DNA of 64,000 nucleotides, from positions 331,382-395,381 of the forward strand of contig NZ_ANMO01000216.1 in assembly GCF_000338295.1 (NCBI RefSeq), in the 5' to 3' direction. The translations under genes were made by a program, and so were the position numbers. This document shows positions 1 to 9,165 of the stretch, in pieces (within the stretch, counting starts at the first letter, position 1; each line of letters opens with the position of its first letter). The notes under the pieces are model-generated. The model made no database searches. It was not told the origin of the DNA and saw only the letters and a program-made list of their open reading frames with translations. The DNA is from Rhodopirellula europaea 6C. Lineage in GTDB: Bacteria; Planctomycetota; Planctomycetia; Pirellulales; Pirellulaceae.

Positions 1-589
1 GAAGATGATGTCGAGCGACCAATTGACGGCATTTGATGTGAAAGAAGAACCGCAAGCTGAGTTAGACGCGTTCGGCGATCACCCGTTTGGCCGAAGTTGT
101 TTGGCTGCGTCTCGATTGGTGGAGGTCGGCGTTCGTTGCGTCGAAGTGACACTGAGTGGATGGGACAGCCACATCAACAATCACAGTTTGCAATCAAGTG
201 CGGCGGGAACCTTGGACGAAGGCATTGCTGCTCTGTTGAAACGATTGGAAGAACGCGGTTTGTTGGAGTCCACGCTCGTCGTTTGCGGCGGTGAGTTTGG
301 ACGCACGCCACAGATCAATCCGGCAGGTGGACGTGATCATTGGATCCACGGATTCAGCACATTGTTGGCCGGTGGCGGTATTCGTCGTGGGCATGTTCAC
401 GGTGCGACGGGACCAGAGCCCAACGCCGACAAACCAGATGCTCATGTGGAAAGTCCGGTCACAATCCCGGATCTGCATGCCACGATCTTGTCCACTCTGG
501 GGCTGGATCCGACCGAAGAATTGGACACTCCGATTGGGCGTCCAATGAAACGCAGCGAAGGCGAAGTCATCGAGTCGATCATCGCCTAG
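1..589 (+). CDS. DUF1501 family protein, C-terminal part
   Basis: The reading frame is open from the left edge, so this is the C-terminal ~195 residues of a longer protein. The segments GWDSHINNH, LVVCGGEFGRTP, GGRDHW and the closing block around TIPDLHATILSTLGLDP are typical of the planctomycete DUF1501 family, which has a sulfatase/alkaline-phosphatase-like fold and usually a Tat signal. Such genes normally follow a DUF1549/DUF1553 cytochrome-type gene, which would lie to the left. The biochemical role of the family is not established; an exported, possibly carbohydrate-related hydrolase is usually inferred. The stop codon is 16 bases before the end of the convergent gene at 606. Confidence 0.85.
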   Translation, partial: KMMSSDQLTAFDVKEEPQAELDAFGDHPFGRSCLAASRLVEVGVRCVEVTLSGWDSHINNHSLQSSAAGTLDEGIAALLKRLEERGLLESTLVVCGGEFGRTPQINPAGGRDHWIHGFSTLLAGGGIRRGHVHGATGPEPNADKPDAHVESPVTIPDLHATILSTLGLDPTEELDTPIGRPMKRSEGEVIESIIA

Positions 590-605
590 AACGAGGTGAC
601 CAAGG

Positions 606-2288
606 TCACTGTGCGGGTTGCATCCAGTTGATTTCGAATGATGCGGGTTCCTGGGCAACATCGAGGTTTCCAAAGGCAACCGCGGTGACTGTTTGGGCAT
701 CCACTGAATCGGCGAACGTGACCGGATAAGCTTTGCCGTTCATAAGTCGAACTTGGTAACCGTCGGATTCTTCCGCGTCGACAAATTTACCGAGGATGAA
801 CGCTCCGTCGGTTTGGCGATCTTCCTGCGGTGTGTCGATCCAAGCTGGTACCTGCTTGGCAAAGGAAATGAACAGGTTCTTGTTGGATTTGATGCGATCC
901 ACCAAAGGTTGCAATTGGTCGTAATTGCCGGGCGAAGTTTCGGCAGACAAACGAGAGAGCATTCCATAGGCGAAGATCACCGCTTGGCCGTATTTGGGAT
1001 CCGCTGCATCGATGCCCTCGAGTTGATTCAGCACCATGTCGATCTCGTCGATGGCAGCGGTCATGTCAGCATTGCTGTCATCGGACGCGGTGGCTTCTGG
1101 AGTGGCTGGCATTTCCGTGTCGTCGGAGGCCACTTCATCGATCGCTGGCGGCAATCCAGGCAGGCGATCCTGAGGCTCTTCGGCGGTTGGAGCTTCATCG
1201 GTTGTTGCTGGCGCGTCCATGGGAGCTTCCTCCTCGGAGGTCGCGATCGATTCCACAGGCGGTTTTGCCACTTCGGTGACCGATGGTTCGTCGGAGGGCA
1301 ATGGCTGAAGATCTTCCGGCGGCGTTTCAAGATCGTCTTCCGCAGCAGGCTTGTTGCTGCTCGTCGTCATGTCGCTCAGTTCAGCCAAAGCATCCGTGGC
1401 GGGGTCGGTTGCGGGGACCATGTCCGCTTCCGATGTGTCGAGTTCGACGGGGGGCGGTGTTGAGGTGTCGTCGCTCGAGTCGTTGTTCAGTTCTTCTCCG
1501 AGCGAACGGCCTTCGGGCGCGTCGTCCATGATCGGTGGAACGTATCCACCGGGATTGACTGGTGCCGCGGCCGATCGTTGGACTTGGTTGGATGAACTGT
1601 AGGTTCCGTCGAGCGGATAGAACCCGAGGTTGGGGAGTGCGTCGAGGTACCACAGCAATCCACCGCCGATGGGCAACGCCAGCAGAGCACCGAGAATGGG
1701 TGATCCAACGGTTTTGATCAGCGACTTTTTCTTGCGGCGTTTTTTGTCGCTGGTGTAGATCGCCATCGGAGCCACTTCTGGTTGGGCTTCGACCGCTGAG
1801 TCGCTTCGATCTTCTGGGATGGTGAACTCATCCAAATCGTCGGCGTCGGCAGATGGTTCCACCGATGTGAGTTCGGGTTCGTCGGTCGGCGATTCGAAAA
1901 CATCCGAATCCAGCGTTTCCAATTCGCCGACTTCTTCGGTCGTGTCAGCGGCCTCGGGTTCTGGCTCGAGAGTTGCGAGACTGGGAGCTTCGAGGCTGGA
2001 TGCTTCGAGACCGGGAGCAGCACCCGCGAGAGCAAAGCCAGCTGACGCAGCAGGCTCTTCATCGTCGCCATCGACGGGTTCCAAATCCGCGAGGGGGTCT
2101 GCACCGGTGTTCAGGTCGTCGCCCACCACGATCAAAGCGGGAGGCATCGCGGATTCAATTTCTTGTTGATCTAGCGTCGACAAACACCACGGGCACTGAA
2201 CCTGAGCCGTCGCTGCAACCTGTCCTGAAAGCAAACGATCAGGGATCCGGACTGATTCGTGGCAACGGGGACAAGGGGTGACCAACAT
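606..2288 (-). CDS. Zinc-ribbon membrane protein of unknown function
   Basis: A protein of 560 residues. The ATG at 2288 is preferred over a TTG four codons upstream because the zinc ribbon begins at once: CPRC at residues 6-9 and CPWC at 32-35 form a four-cysteine ribbon. A long acidic, Ser/Thr/Pro-rich low-complexity region follows, then a basic patch (DKKRRKKK) and one hydrophobic segment (about residues 197-222, around LGALLALPIGGG). Next comes another acidic linker and a folded C-terminal domain of about 150 residues. The layout suggests a cytoplasmic sensor ribbon tethered by one membrane helix to an exported domain, as in other planctomycete MJ0042-type zinc-ribbon proteins. I do not recognise the C-terminal domain. 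The function is unknown. Confidence 0.7.
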   Translation of the reverse strand: MLVTPCPRCHESVRIPDRLLSGQVAATAQVQCPWCLSTLDQQEIESAMPPALIVVGDDLNTGADPLADLEPVDGDDEEPAASAGFALAGAAPGLEASSLEAPSLATLEPEPEAADTTEEVGELETLDSDVFESPTDEPELTSVEPSADADDLDEFTIPEDRSDSAVEAQPEVAPMAIYTSDKKRRKKKSLIKTVGSPILGALLALPIGGGLLWYLDALPNLGFYPLDGTYSSSNQVQRSAAAPVNPGGYVPPIMDDAPEGRSLGEELNNDSSDDTSTPPPVELDTSEADMVPATDPATDALAELSDMTTSSNKPAAEDDLETPPEDLQPLPSDEPSVTEVAKPPVESIATSEEEAPMDAPATTDEAPTAEEPQDRLPGLPPAIDEVASDDTEMPATPEATASDDSNADMTAAIDEIDMVLNQLEGIDAADPKYGQAVIFAYGMLSRLSAETSPGNYDQLQPLVDRIKSNKNLFISFAKQVPAWIDTPQEDRQTDGAFILGKFVDAEESDGYQVRLMNGKAYPVTFADSVDAQTVTAVAFGNLDVAQEPASFEINWMQPAQ

Positions 2289-2358
2289 GAGCGAGACCAA
2301 TCCGGCGGGAATTGTTTGTTACGAGACTCGGGTATTGTAACTACGCTTCGCGGGCATT

Positions 2359-4296
2359 TCAGCCCGCCGATTGCGGGTCAATTTCTTCATCCGCGTGGCT
2401 CGTTTTCAGTTCATGGTTCAGGATCTCGAGCAGGGTTTGCAGGAACACCACCACCATGGGGCCCACTAAAATCCCGATCGGACCAAACACGGACACTCCA
2501 CCGATCACACTGAGCAGAGCAAACAGTGGATGCAGTTGGCTGCGACCGTGCAGCACATAAACCTTGATGACATTATCAATCGATGAAACGACGGCTGCGC
2601 CATAGACCGCAAGGAACGCGGCGGCGATCCAGCGTTGATCTACCAAGCCCAACCACAACGCACACGGAACCCAAACCGACGCGGCTCCCAAAAAGGGAAC
2701 CAAGGCCATCACACTGGTCAGGAACAACAGCAGCACGATTTGATCGAAACCGCAAAGCCAGAATCCAATGGTTGCCAAGATCCCTTGGACAACGGCGCTG
2801 GCAACACTCGCCAACACCACCGCTCGGCTGGTGCGATCAAACTCCATCAGCAGTTGATGTTCGTAGGCATCGTCCATCGGTGAGAGACGCATGAGCGTTC
2901 GGATCATCACCGGGCCATCGATCAAAAAGAAGTAGACCGAGACGACCAGGATCACCAAACCAAAGATGACTTGAACGACAATGCTGCCGGTCGCGCTTGT
3001 CAGCCGCACAAACCTGGGCTGCAAAGATTCGCGGGCCATTCGAATGAGCGACGAAAAGTCTTTTTCATCGGGGTTCGCGATCAGGCTGAGCTGGCTGCGA
3101 AGAGAGCCGCCCAGCAGCTGATTCATCCAACTTCGGACCGCGGCGGCGGTCTTGACCGCTGGTTGTTCGAAGCGTTCGTTCTTGTTCAGTTGAACCAACA
3201 ATTGAGGCTGCGGGTTTTCGGATGCTGCGCTCGGTGAGTCAGCATCGGATGATGGAGCATTGATTGAATCGGTTTCGTCCTCGCTGGGTTCAACCGTGAT
3301 GGCCGTTAAAGGTGGATCCGGCATTTCCGCGGCCGCTGATTCTTCAACGTCATTCACTAGATCGGCATCGGCGTCCAGTTGATCGGGATCAATTTGGCCA
3401 AGCGATGATGTCGCTGGTCCGGAGGGTTTGGGAACAAGGTTGTCACTGATCGAAATGTCGATGTCTCGATCAATGTTTTCTGAGTCGATGGAAAGAATCA
3501 GCAGTTCCGCGTACTCGTTCAAATTGTTGATGGCGATTTCTGAGGCGGTCTCGGCGATACCAGCGTTGGGAACTTCGGATTGCAGGTAGTTGATGATCGC
3601 GGCAGCCTGCTGAAGCTCGTTGATCTTGGCCCGGACGGCTTGCGGATCATCCGCTCTTGGCACGTTGATGTCGCCAACGATTCGGTCCAGTTCCCGAAAG
3701 TGTTCGGGGTGTGGGAGAGACAATCCGACTTGCGAGCGGACTCGTTCCATCGCGACTGACATGTTGCTCAGGTTCATTTTGCTGAGCAGGATCGTGAACT
3801 GGGTCGTCGCGACGGAGACCAGAACTCCCAGCGGCAGCAAGACGATGAACAGGATCAACGCGGTCGTTGTTCCCGCGGCCAACCGACGACGTCGTCCGAC
3901 TTTTTCGAAAATCCACAAATGGACAGGGCGGAAAATGACAACCAAAAGGGCTGCCAAAAAGAGCGGGACGAAGAAACCGATCATCAATCGGTAGAACAAT
4001 ACCCCGACCGCCAAGATGCCGATCACCAGCATCACCACGGACATGATCCGCGAAAGCGATGGCAGTTGTGGAAAGAGGATTTGTTTGCGGGTGCCGGGTT
4101 GAACCGGCGTCTCGGAACTCTCATCAGTGGAGTCGCCGATCACCGCGGTGAGTTTCTCCGGTGAGTCAGTCGCCTCGGTTTCGCCATCCTGAGTCGGTGA
4201 CTCAGGTTCGCTTGCGTTTGTGGAACTCGAGTCGACAGGCGGATCAGAGTCACTGCCGTTCCGGCGGCTCGGCTGGTTCTTTTTTCGTCGTCCCAC
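2359..4296 (-). CDS. AI-2E family (PerM/YdiK-type) transporter with a long internal insert
   Basis: The protein has 645 residues if it starts at GTG 4296, which has a GGGAG ribosome site 5-9 bases upstream and clears the stop of the preceding gene (4307). A TTG at 4353 would overlap that gene by 47 bases. A Ser/Pro/Glu-rich N-terminal tail of about 75 residues precedes paired hydrophobic helices (VMLVIGILAVGVLFYRLM onward). The C-terminal half carries the usual AI-2E permease helices, with FFLIDGP, FGPIGILVGP and the final helix. Family members are usually about 350 residues; the excess is an acidic stretch of about 250 residues between the third helix and the C-terminal half. The substrate is unknown: the family includes AI-2 exporters and sodium/proton antiporters. 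Confidence 0.85.
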   Translation of the reverse strand: MGRRKKNQPSRRNGSDSDPPVDSSSTNASEPESPTQDGETEATDSPEKLTAVIGDSTDESSETPVQPGTRKQILFPQLPSLSRIMSVVMLVIGILAVGVLFYRLMIGFFVPLFLAALLVVIFRPVHLWIFEKVGRRRRLAAGTTTALILFIVLLPLGVLVSVATTQFTILLSKMNLSNMSVAMERVRSQVGLSLPHPEHFRELDRIVGDINVPRADDPQAVRAKINELQQAAAIINYLQSEVPNAGIAETASEIAINNLNEYAELLILSIDSENIDRDIDISISDNLVPKPSGPATSSLGQIDPDQLDADADLVNDVEESAAAEMPDPPLTAITVEPSEDETDSINAPSSDADSPSAASENPQPQLLVQLNKNERFEQPAVKTAAAVRSWMNQLLGGSLRSQLSLIANPDEKDFSSLIRMARESLQPRFVRLTSATGSIVVQVIFGLVILVVSVYFFLIDGPVMIRTLMRLSPMDDAYEHQLLMEFDRTSRAVVLASVASAVVQGILATIGFWLCGFDQIVLLLFLTSVMALVPFLGAASVWVPCALWLGLVDQRWIAAAFLAVYGAAVVSSIDNVIKVYVLHGRSQLHPLFALLSVIGGVSVFGPIGILVGPMVVVFLQTLLEILNHELKTSHADEEIDPQSAG

Positions 4297-4306
4297 AAAC
4301 TCCCTT

Positions 4307-7300
4307 TCAATTTTGAGTCGCTGCGATCGCTTCGCCTTCCAAAGCGATCCCAATGTTCGACGTCACGGCATCGCGATTGATGGACAACGTGATGCGGTGG
4401 CGACCTCGCGACAAGGGGAGATTCTTCAATTGCCAGGTCGGCATGGGTTTCCCGTCGACCCAGGCTTCGATGCCGTCCCACTCGTTGTCGCTACCGGCGG
4501 CGTCTGTTTTCGACTGCAATTTCAATTGGATGTCGGTGGTCGTCGCATCGGAATCAGCCGGCGTGACTTCGATGTCGAAACGAATGAAGCTGGTCGGCGG
4601 CGTGTGACGATGCTGTTTGAATTTGTCGAGTTCCTCCAATCGAACTTTGCCGTCCACCATCGTCGTGAGGGCTCGCCAAGTCATGGCGGGATCGTCTTGA
4701 GCCGCCGTGTCGACGCTGGTTCGGTTCAGTCGACCGTTCGCGGCGGGCGTGTAGTTCATCGTCTCGAGGCTTCGAACCAGATTCTCCGTCGAAACGGTGA
4801 ATTGCGGATCGCGTCCGAGAGCCGCAAGGAACGTCGTGAGGTCGACCAGCTCTGCTTCGGTCAGATTGTCGAGCAAACCTTCGGGCATCAACGATTTGCC
4901 CGGTGCATCATCCAAGATCGCATCGATTTCAATTTCTCGCACGGTGCTGTTGGCCAACCGCAAACGGATCGCATCGTCGGTTTCGCCGATGGAAATTCCG
5001 CTGATGACTTCTCCGTCTTCGGTCAAAATCTTGCGAGTGGAATAGCCTTCTTTCAGCCGAGCACTTGGGTCGAGCAGCGATTCCAGGACATAGTCCGGCT
5101 GCGAGCTGCCGCCCAATGAGACCAAGTTGGGGCCAACGAGTCCTCCGCCTTGTCCGATGGCGTGGCAGGAAATGCATTGCAATTCATTGCGGCGGTAAAC
5201 CAGCTCGCCTCGCGAGGCCGAACCTGTTTCCCGCACTCGTTTGAGCAACCGATCTTTCAGCTCCGGCGACAAGACCCAGGTCGCATCGTCGAGCTTGCCG
5301 GACTTGCGGATTGCTTGTTCGAGTTCGGCGTTTCCTCCGGCGGAGCGGACCGATCGCAGCAATGTCCGAGCGGTATCGGAAGGCAATTCCATGTCGCTCA
5401 TTTTCGCGGCGTATCGTTTCACCAAATCGGGGCGGGAAAGCGAGCTAACCAACCAGTTTTCGGCGGCTTTTGATAGTTCGGCTTCGGTCAAAGCGTCCAA
5501 GACCAATGGAACCGCCGCACCGGGACGCGAGTTGACCAAGCCATCGATCGCCGCAGTTCGATCAGCGATCGACCCTTCTTTGGCGATGCTCATCAATTGT
5601 TGATTGGCCTTGGGAGACGAGAGCGATGCCAACGCGTTGATCCAAATTTGCCGGTCCTCTGCAGCCGCGTCCGAGCGAGTTTGAATGGCGGACAACAAGG
5701 TTGCTTCTGTGGATTGCAATTTCCATTGCTGGGTCGCTCGCGAAATCCATCGCATCGTGGACACCTTCAGTTGGCCGGCGTCTTGTTTGGCTAGCCATTG
5801 ATTCACGCTGGCGTTTGCTTTGGCAGGAGCAACGTTCTTGCGTGGTGCCGTCGCATCCAGCAATGTGCTGATGCGGCGTTCGACGTGAGTTGGATTTCCG
5901 GACAACAACCGCTTGAGGACGCCGCCGAGTTGTTCTGCGGTCGCGACTTCGCCAACAGCTTGAAGCCACTGATCATCGGCTTCGTCCGAAGAGATTTCTT
6001 CCCATTCGATGCGGTCGATCAACAGCTTCGCGGCGTCGGCATTGCCAACGGCTCGGACTGCCCACGCCAGCGTTTGCGGGGATTTTTCCCAAATCTCTTG
6101 CAGCGTGTCGTTTCCATCTTGCCAGTGCTCCGCCGTTTCGCGAATGGATTGCCACAAAGCGAAGTCGATCGATTTTTGTGACGACAATGGTTGGTCGGAG
6201 GCGAGCAAACGCGAGAGAATTTGGTGGAGCCAAACCGCTGATTCTTCGGTGTCCAATTGGCCGCATTGCACGATGACTTCCAGGGTCAACGCGAGGTCGG
6301 TGATCTCCGTCGCGGCACCGACCAGTTTGGCCGCATCGGCCATGGCTTGTTTGGCGGTGGGGGCGTTCAGCGTCGTGAGTTGATTGGCTGATCGGAATTG
6401 GCTTCTTAGCCAAGCTGCGGCGTTGTCCGGAACCGAACTTGGATTGGACTTCCACGATTCAATTCGTGCCATCGCGAGTGGCATAGCGACCGTTTGGAGA
6501 GCCGCTTCACGAAGCCACTGTGCTTCCAGCGTGCGAGTCGCCAGTTGGTCGCCACCTTGGTTAACCCATTCGTCCACCGTGTCGAAGAAGCCCGGATCTT
6601 CCAGGTGATCCCATAACGTTTGACGAGCGAATTGACGGACCGCAAGCGATTCGTCTTCGAGGTAGCCCAGCAGTTCGGATGTGGTCGCGGACAAGAAGTC
6701 CGGCCATGGATCGAGCGGTCGATCGGGAAAGGACAGTCGCCAGATACGACCATGTTCAGTGTCGCGACGCGGATCGCGAAAGTCGACTTCGCCGTGTTGA
6801 ATGATGGGGTTGTACCAGTCGGCAATCAGCATGGTTCCGTCGGGAGCCATGCGAGCATCGATGGGACGGAATGCAACGTGTTCGGTCGTTACCAGTTCGG
6901 GTTGTTGGCGGCTGATGTAATCGGCCCCATTAGGACGCACGCTGAACCGGCACACGCGGTGGCTGCGGAAGTCATTGGTGACCAGGTCGCCTTGCCATTC
7001 TGGTGGAATGTGTGTTCCGGAGAGCACTTCCAAACCGCAATGTTTGGGGCTGCCGGGGTTCAGTCCCAGCAACCATCGGGTCGCACCGGGAGAGGTTTTG
7101 AACACGGCATCGGGGAAGGCGTGGGTGATGCCATCAAAGGCGGCTCCATCGGTCACGAAGGATTCGCCGGAGCGGTTGACGATGTGCCCCCAAGGATTGA
7201 TGAACCCTTTACAGAAAATATCCAGTTGTCCGGTGCTGGGGCGATAACGCCAGATCCCGCCTCCGTCCAGACGTTTGGTTCCATCGGGCGTGTCGATGTG

Positions 7301-7876
7301 CGAGTGAATGTAGATGGATTGGTTGAAGTACAAGCATCCGTCGGGACCCCAACGAAGTGTGTGCACCAAGTGGTGTGTGTCCTCGGTACCGAACCCGCTC
7401 ATCACGACGCGTCGTTCGTCGGCGACGCCATCGTGGTCGGTGTCTTTGAAGTACAGCAGTTCGGTGCTGGCCGCGACGTAGGCGGCGTGGGGCCCGTCGG
7501 GGATCACACCCGTGGGAATCAACAACCCGTCCGCGAAAACGGTGCTGGATTCGGCGACGCCGTCTTTGTCCAAATCTCGTAGCACGACAATTTGGTCGTT
7601 GGGGATCTCACCCGGTTTGACTTGCGGGTAGGACTCGCTGCTGGCCACCCAAAGAGCCCCCGTGCAGTCAAAGTTCATTTGGATCGGTTTACGAATCGCG
7701 GGATCCGCCGCGAAAAGATTGATCGCCGCTTTGGGATCCAACTTCATCGCCGCCGCTTCAGCGTTCGGATCAGGTTCCGGGATGTCGGTCAGGTCTCGTT
7801 GAGCGTTTGCAACGGTTGCAAAACAGCTGAGACAAACCGCAAAACAAAGCGAAAGAGGGGGGCGCCGGAGATTCAT
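4307..7876 (-). CDS. Giant exported beta-propeller/HEAT/cytochrome c protein (Pirellula/Verrucomicrobium type)
   Basis: A 1189-residue protein with a clear signal peptide (MNLRRPPLSLCFAV, cleavage near VANA-Q). Residues ~40-380 resemble the PVC-type membrane-bound dehydrogenase propeller (sugar-dehydrogenase-like; motifs LRDLDKDGVAES, DTDHDGVADE, LRWGPDGCLYFNQS, GIWRYRP). A long alpha-helical HEAT-like region fills about 400-860. A heme c site CISCH lies near residue 902, followed by GGGLVGPNL, the C-terminal domain of this architecture. A family-typical galactose-binding-like tail ends the protein. These proteins are thought to be periplasmic c-type cytochrome dehydrogenases; substrates are unproven. 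The gene is 10 bases upstream of the permease gene on the same strand, so the two may be co-transcribed. Confidence 0.85.
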   Translation of the reverse strand: MNLRRPPLSLCFAVCLSCFATVANAQRDLTDIPEPDPNAEAAAMKLDPKAAINLFAADPAIRKPIQMNFDCTGALWVASSESYPQVKPGEIPNDQIVVLRDLDKDGVAESSTVFADGLLIPTGVIPDGPHAAYVAASTELLYFKDTDHDGVADERRVVMSGFGTEDTHHLVHTLRWGPDGCLYFNQSIYIHSHIDTPDGTKRLDGGGIWRYRPSTGQLDIFCKGFINPWGHIVNRSGESFVTDGAAFDGITHAFPDAVFKTSPGATRWLLGLNPGSPKHCGLEVLSGTHIPPEWQGDLVTNDFRSHRVCRFSVRPNGADYISRQQPELVTTEHVAFRPIDARMAPDGTMLIADWYNPIIQHGEVDFRDPRRDTEHGRIWRLSFPDRPLDPWPDFLSATTSELLGYLEDESLAVRQFARQTLWDHLEDPGFFDTVDEWVNQGGDQLATRTLEAQWLREAALQTVAMPLAMARIESWKSNPSSVPDNAAAWLRSQFRSANQLTTLNAPTAKQAMADAAKLVGAATEITDLALTLEVIVQCGQLDTEESAVWLHQILSRLLASDQPLSSQKSIDFALWQSIRETAEHWQDGNDTLQEIWEKSPQTLAWAVRAVGNADAAKLLIDRIEWEEISSDEADDQWLQAVGEVATAEQLGGVLKRLLSGNPTHVERRISTLLDATAPRKNVAPAKANASVNQWLAKQDAGQLKVSTMRWISRATQQWKLQSTEATLLSAIQTRSDAAAEDRQIWINALASLSSPKANQQLMSIAKEGSIADRTAAIDGLVNSRPGAAVPLVLDALTEAELSKAAENWLVSSLSRPDLVKRYAAKMSDMELPSDTARTLLRSVRSAGGNAELEQAIRKSGKLDDATWVLSPELKDRLLKRVRETGSASRGELVYRRNELQCISCHAIGQGGGLVGPNLVSLGGSSQPDYVLESLLDPSARLKEGYSTRKILTEDGEVISGISIGETDDAIRLRLANSTVREIEIDAILDDAPGKSLMPEGLLDNLTEAELVDLTTFLAALGRDPQFTVSTENLVRSLETMNYTPAANGRLNRTSVDTAAQDDPAMTWRALTTMVDGKVRLEELDKFKQHRHTPPTSFIRFDIEVTPADSDATTTDIQLKLQSKTDAAGSDNEWDGIEAWVDGKPMPTWQLKNLPLSRGRHRITLSINRDAVTSNIGIALEGEAIAATQN

Positions 7877-8025
7877 TCTTGGGATTCAATTCTTGACAGA
7901 AAATCAGGATGGGCTCTTCTAGTTTCCACACGAACGCTAACAATCTATCAGGTTTTCGTCCCGAAACTGCCATGCTGCGACACTCCATCTGGCGTGCCCC
8001 TACCTAGCGAACCCGTAAGCCCGGA

Positions 8026-9165
8026 ATGACCGCCGCACCCGAATCCGTTCGACTCTTTCAGACTCACGAGATGGAGTCATTGCGCCGTGATCGTCGGTTG
8101 GACCCTCAGGTGTTTCGGAAACTGCGAAACGATCTGCTGAAGAAGTTTGAATCCGACGAAGCGGTTTCAATGAAGTATCCGGTGGCCGAGGGGATCGAAC
8201 TTCACTCGTTGAACCTCTATCAGCGAATGGATTCTGAGATCGACGGAGCGACCAAGCTGCTGTTCGAAACCGAGTCGGGCATGTTGATCGAATCAGTGAT
8301 CCTTCGCATCGCGACGGGACGCACGACGCTGTGCGTTTCAAGCCAGATCGGATGTGCCGCAGCGTGTGACTTTTGTGCGACCGGCAAAATGGGAATCGCG
8401 AAGAACCTGGCGACCGAAGAGATTCTGGACCAAGTCGTTCAAGCCGGGCAGATTCTACGAGGTGAAGACCGGAGGCTGAGCAACATCGTCTTCATGGGAA
8501 TGGGCGAACCGTTGCACAACGAGGTGAACGTGACCGAAGCGATTGAGTTGCTGACGGCACCAGATCACTTTGCTCGTTCGCCGTCGACGGTATTGGTTTC
8601 GACGGTCGGCGTTCCCGCAGGGATGCTTCGTTTGGCAAAGAGGTTTCCGAATTTGAATCTGGCTCTCAGTCTGCATTCCGCTGATCAAACCACTCGTGAA
8701 AAGATCATCCCATTGGGCAAGAAGGCATCGCTGACGCAATTGCATGACACGATTGATGAGATCCAATCGATCCAAGATCGCGAATTCATGATCGAATACC
8801 TGATGCTTCGCGATGTGAATGATTCCACGGAAGATGCGAATCGATTGATCGACTGGATTGGCGATCTGCGAGTGCATGTGAATTTGATTCCATACAACAC
8901 GATCGAAGCGTCCCCTCATCTGCACGCATCACCGCGACCGGTCATCGAATCGTTCGCTGACATCTTGAAAGCATCCGGTTTGAAGACCACGGTGCGATAC
9001 AGTTTGGGCAATGACATCGAAGCCGCGTGCGGACAGTTGATTCGCCAAGAGAACCGTCAGCGGGCCATGCAGGCTCGGCGGGCGGAGTCGGATTCCGACT
9101 CACATGTTGGCTTCCTCGACGTGCGGCAAGTCGTCGATGGTCTCGAGTCCCAGAAGAACAAGTAA
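8026..9165 (+). CDS. rlmN: RlmN/Cfr-family radical-SAM RNA methyltransferase
   Basis: A protein of 379 residues. The radical-SAM cluster motif is C110-x3-C114-x2-C117 (CAAACDFC), followed by GKMGIAKNL. MGMGEPL, SLHSA and LIPYN are family landmarks, and the C-terminal Cys335 in GNDIEAACGQL matches the cysteine that forms the methyl-transfer intermediate. Family members methylate C2 of A2503 in 23S rRNA (and of A37 in some tRNAs) in RlmN, or C8 of A2503 in Cfr. A chromosomal housekeeping RlmN role is the default reading, but the sequence alone does not settle RlmN versus Cfr-like. The last 22 codons overlap the convergent scpB gene. Confidence 0.88.
   Translation: MTAAPESVRLFQTHEMESLRRDRRLDPQVFRKLRNDLLKKFESDEAVSMKYPVAEGIELHSLNLYQRMDSEIDGATKLLFETESGMLIESVILRIATGRTTLCVSSQIGCAAACDFCATGKMGIAKNLATEEILDQVVQAGQILRGEDRRLSNIVFMGMGEPLHNEVNVTEAIELLTAPDHFARSPSTVLVSTVGVPAGMLRLAKRFPNLNLALSLHSADQTTREKIIPLGKKASLTQLHDTIDEIQSIQDREFMIEYLMLRDVNDSTEDANRLIDWIGDLRVHVNLIPYNTIEASPHLHASPRPVIESFADILKASGLKTTVRYSLGNDIEAACGQLIRQENRQRAMQARRAESDSDSHVGFLDVRQVVDGLESQKNK

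Noticed and set aside
4220..7582. Long open frames on the plus strand (4220-5119 and 6620-7582) opposite the propeller/cytochrome gene
   Set aside because: They are antisense to a well-supported gene, have no recognisable domains and reflect its codon bias.
8026..9165. Assignment of the radical-SAM methyltransferase as the Cfr resistance enzyme
   Set aside because: Chromosomal housekeeping context; motifs are shared by both subfamilies and nothing specific to acquired Cfr was seen.
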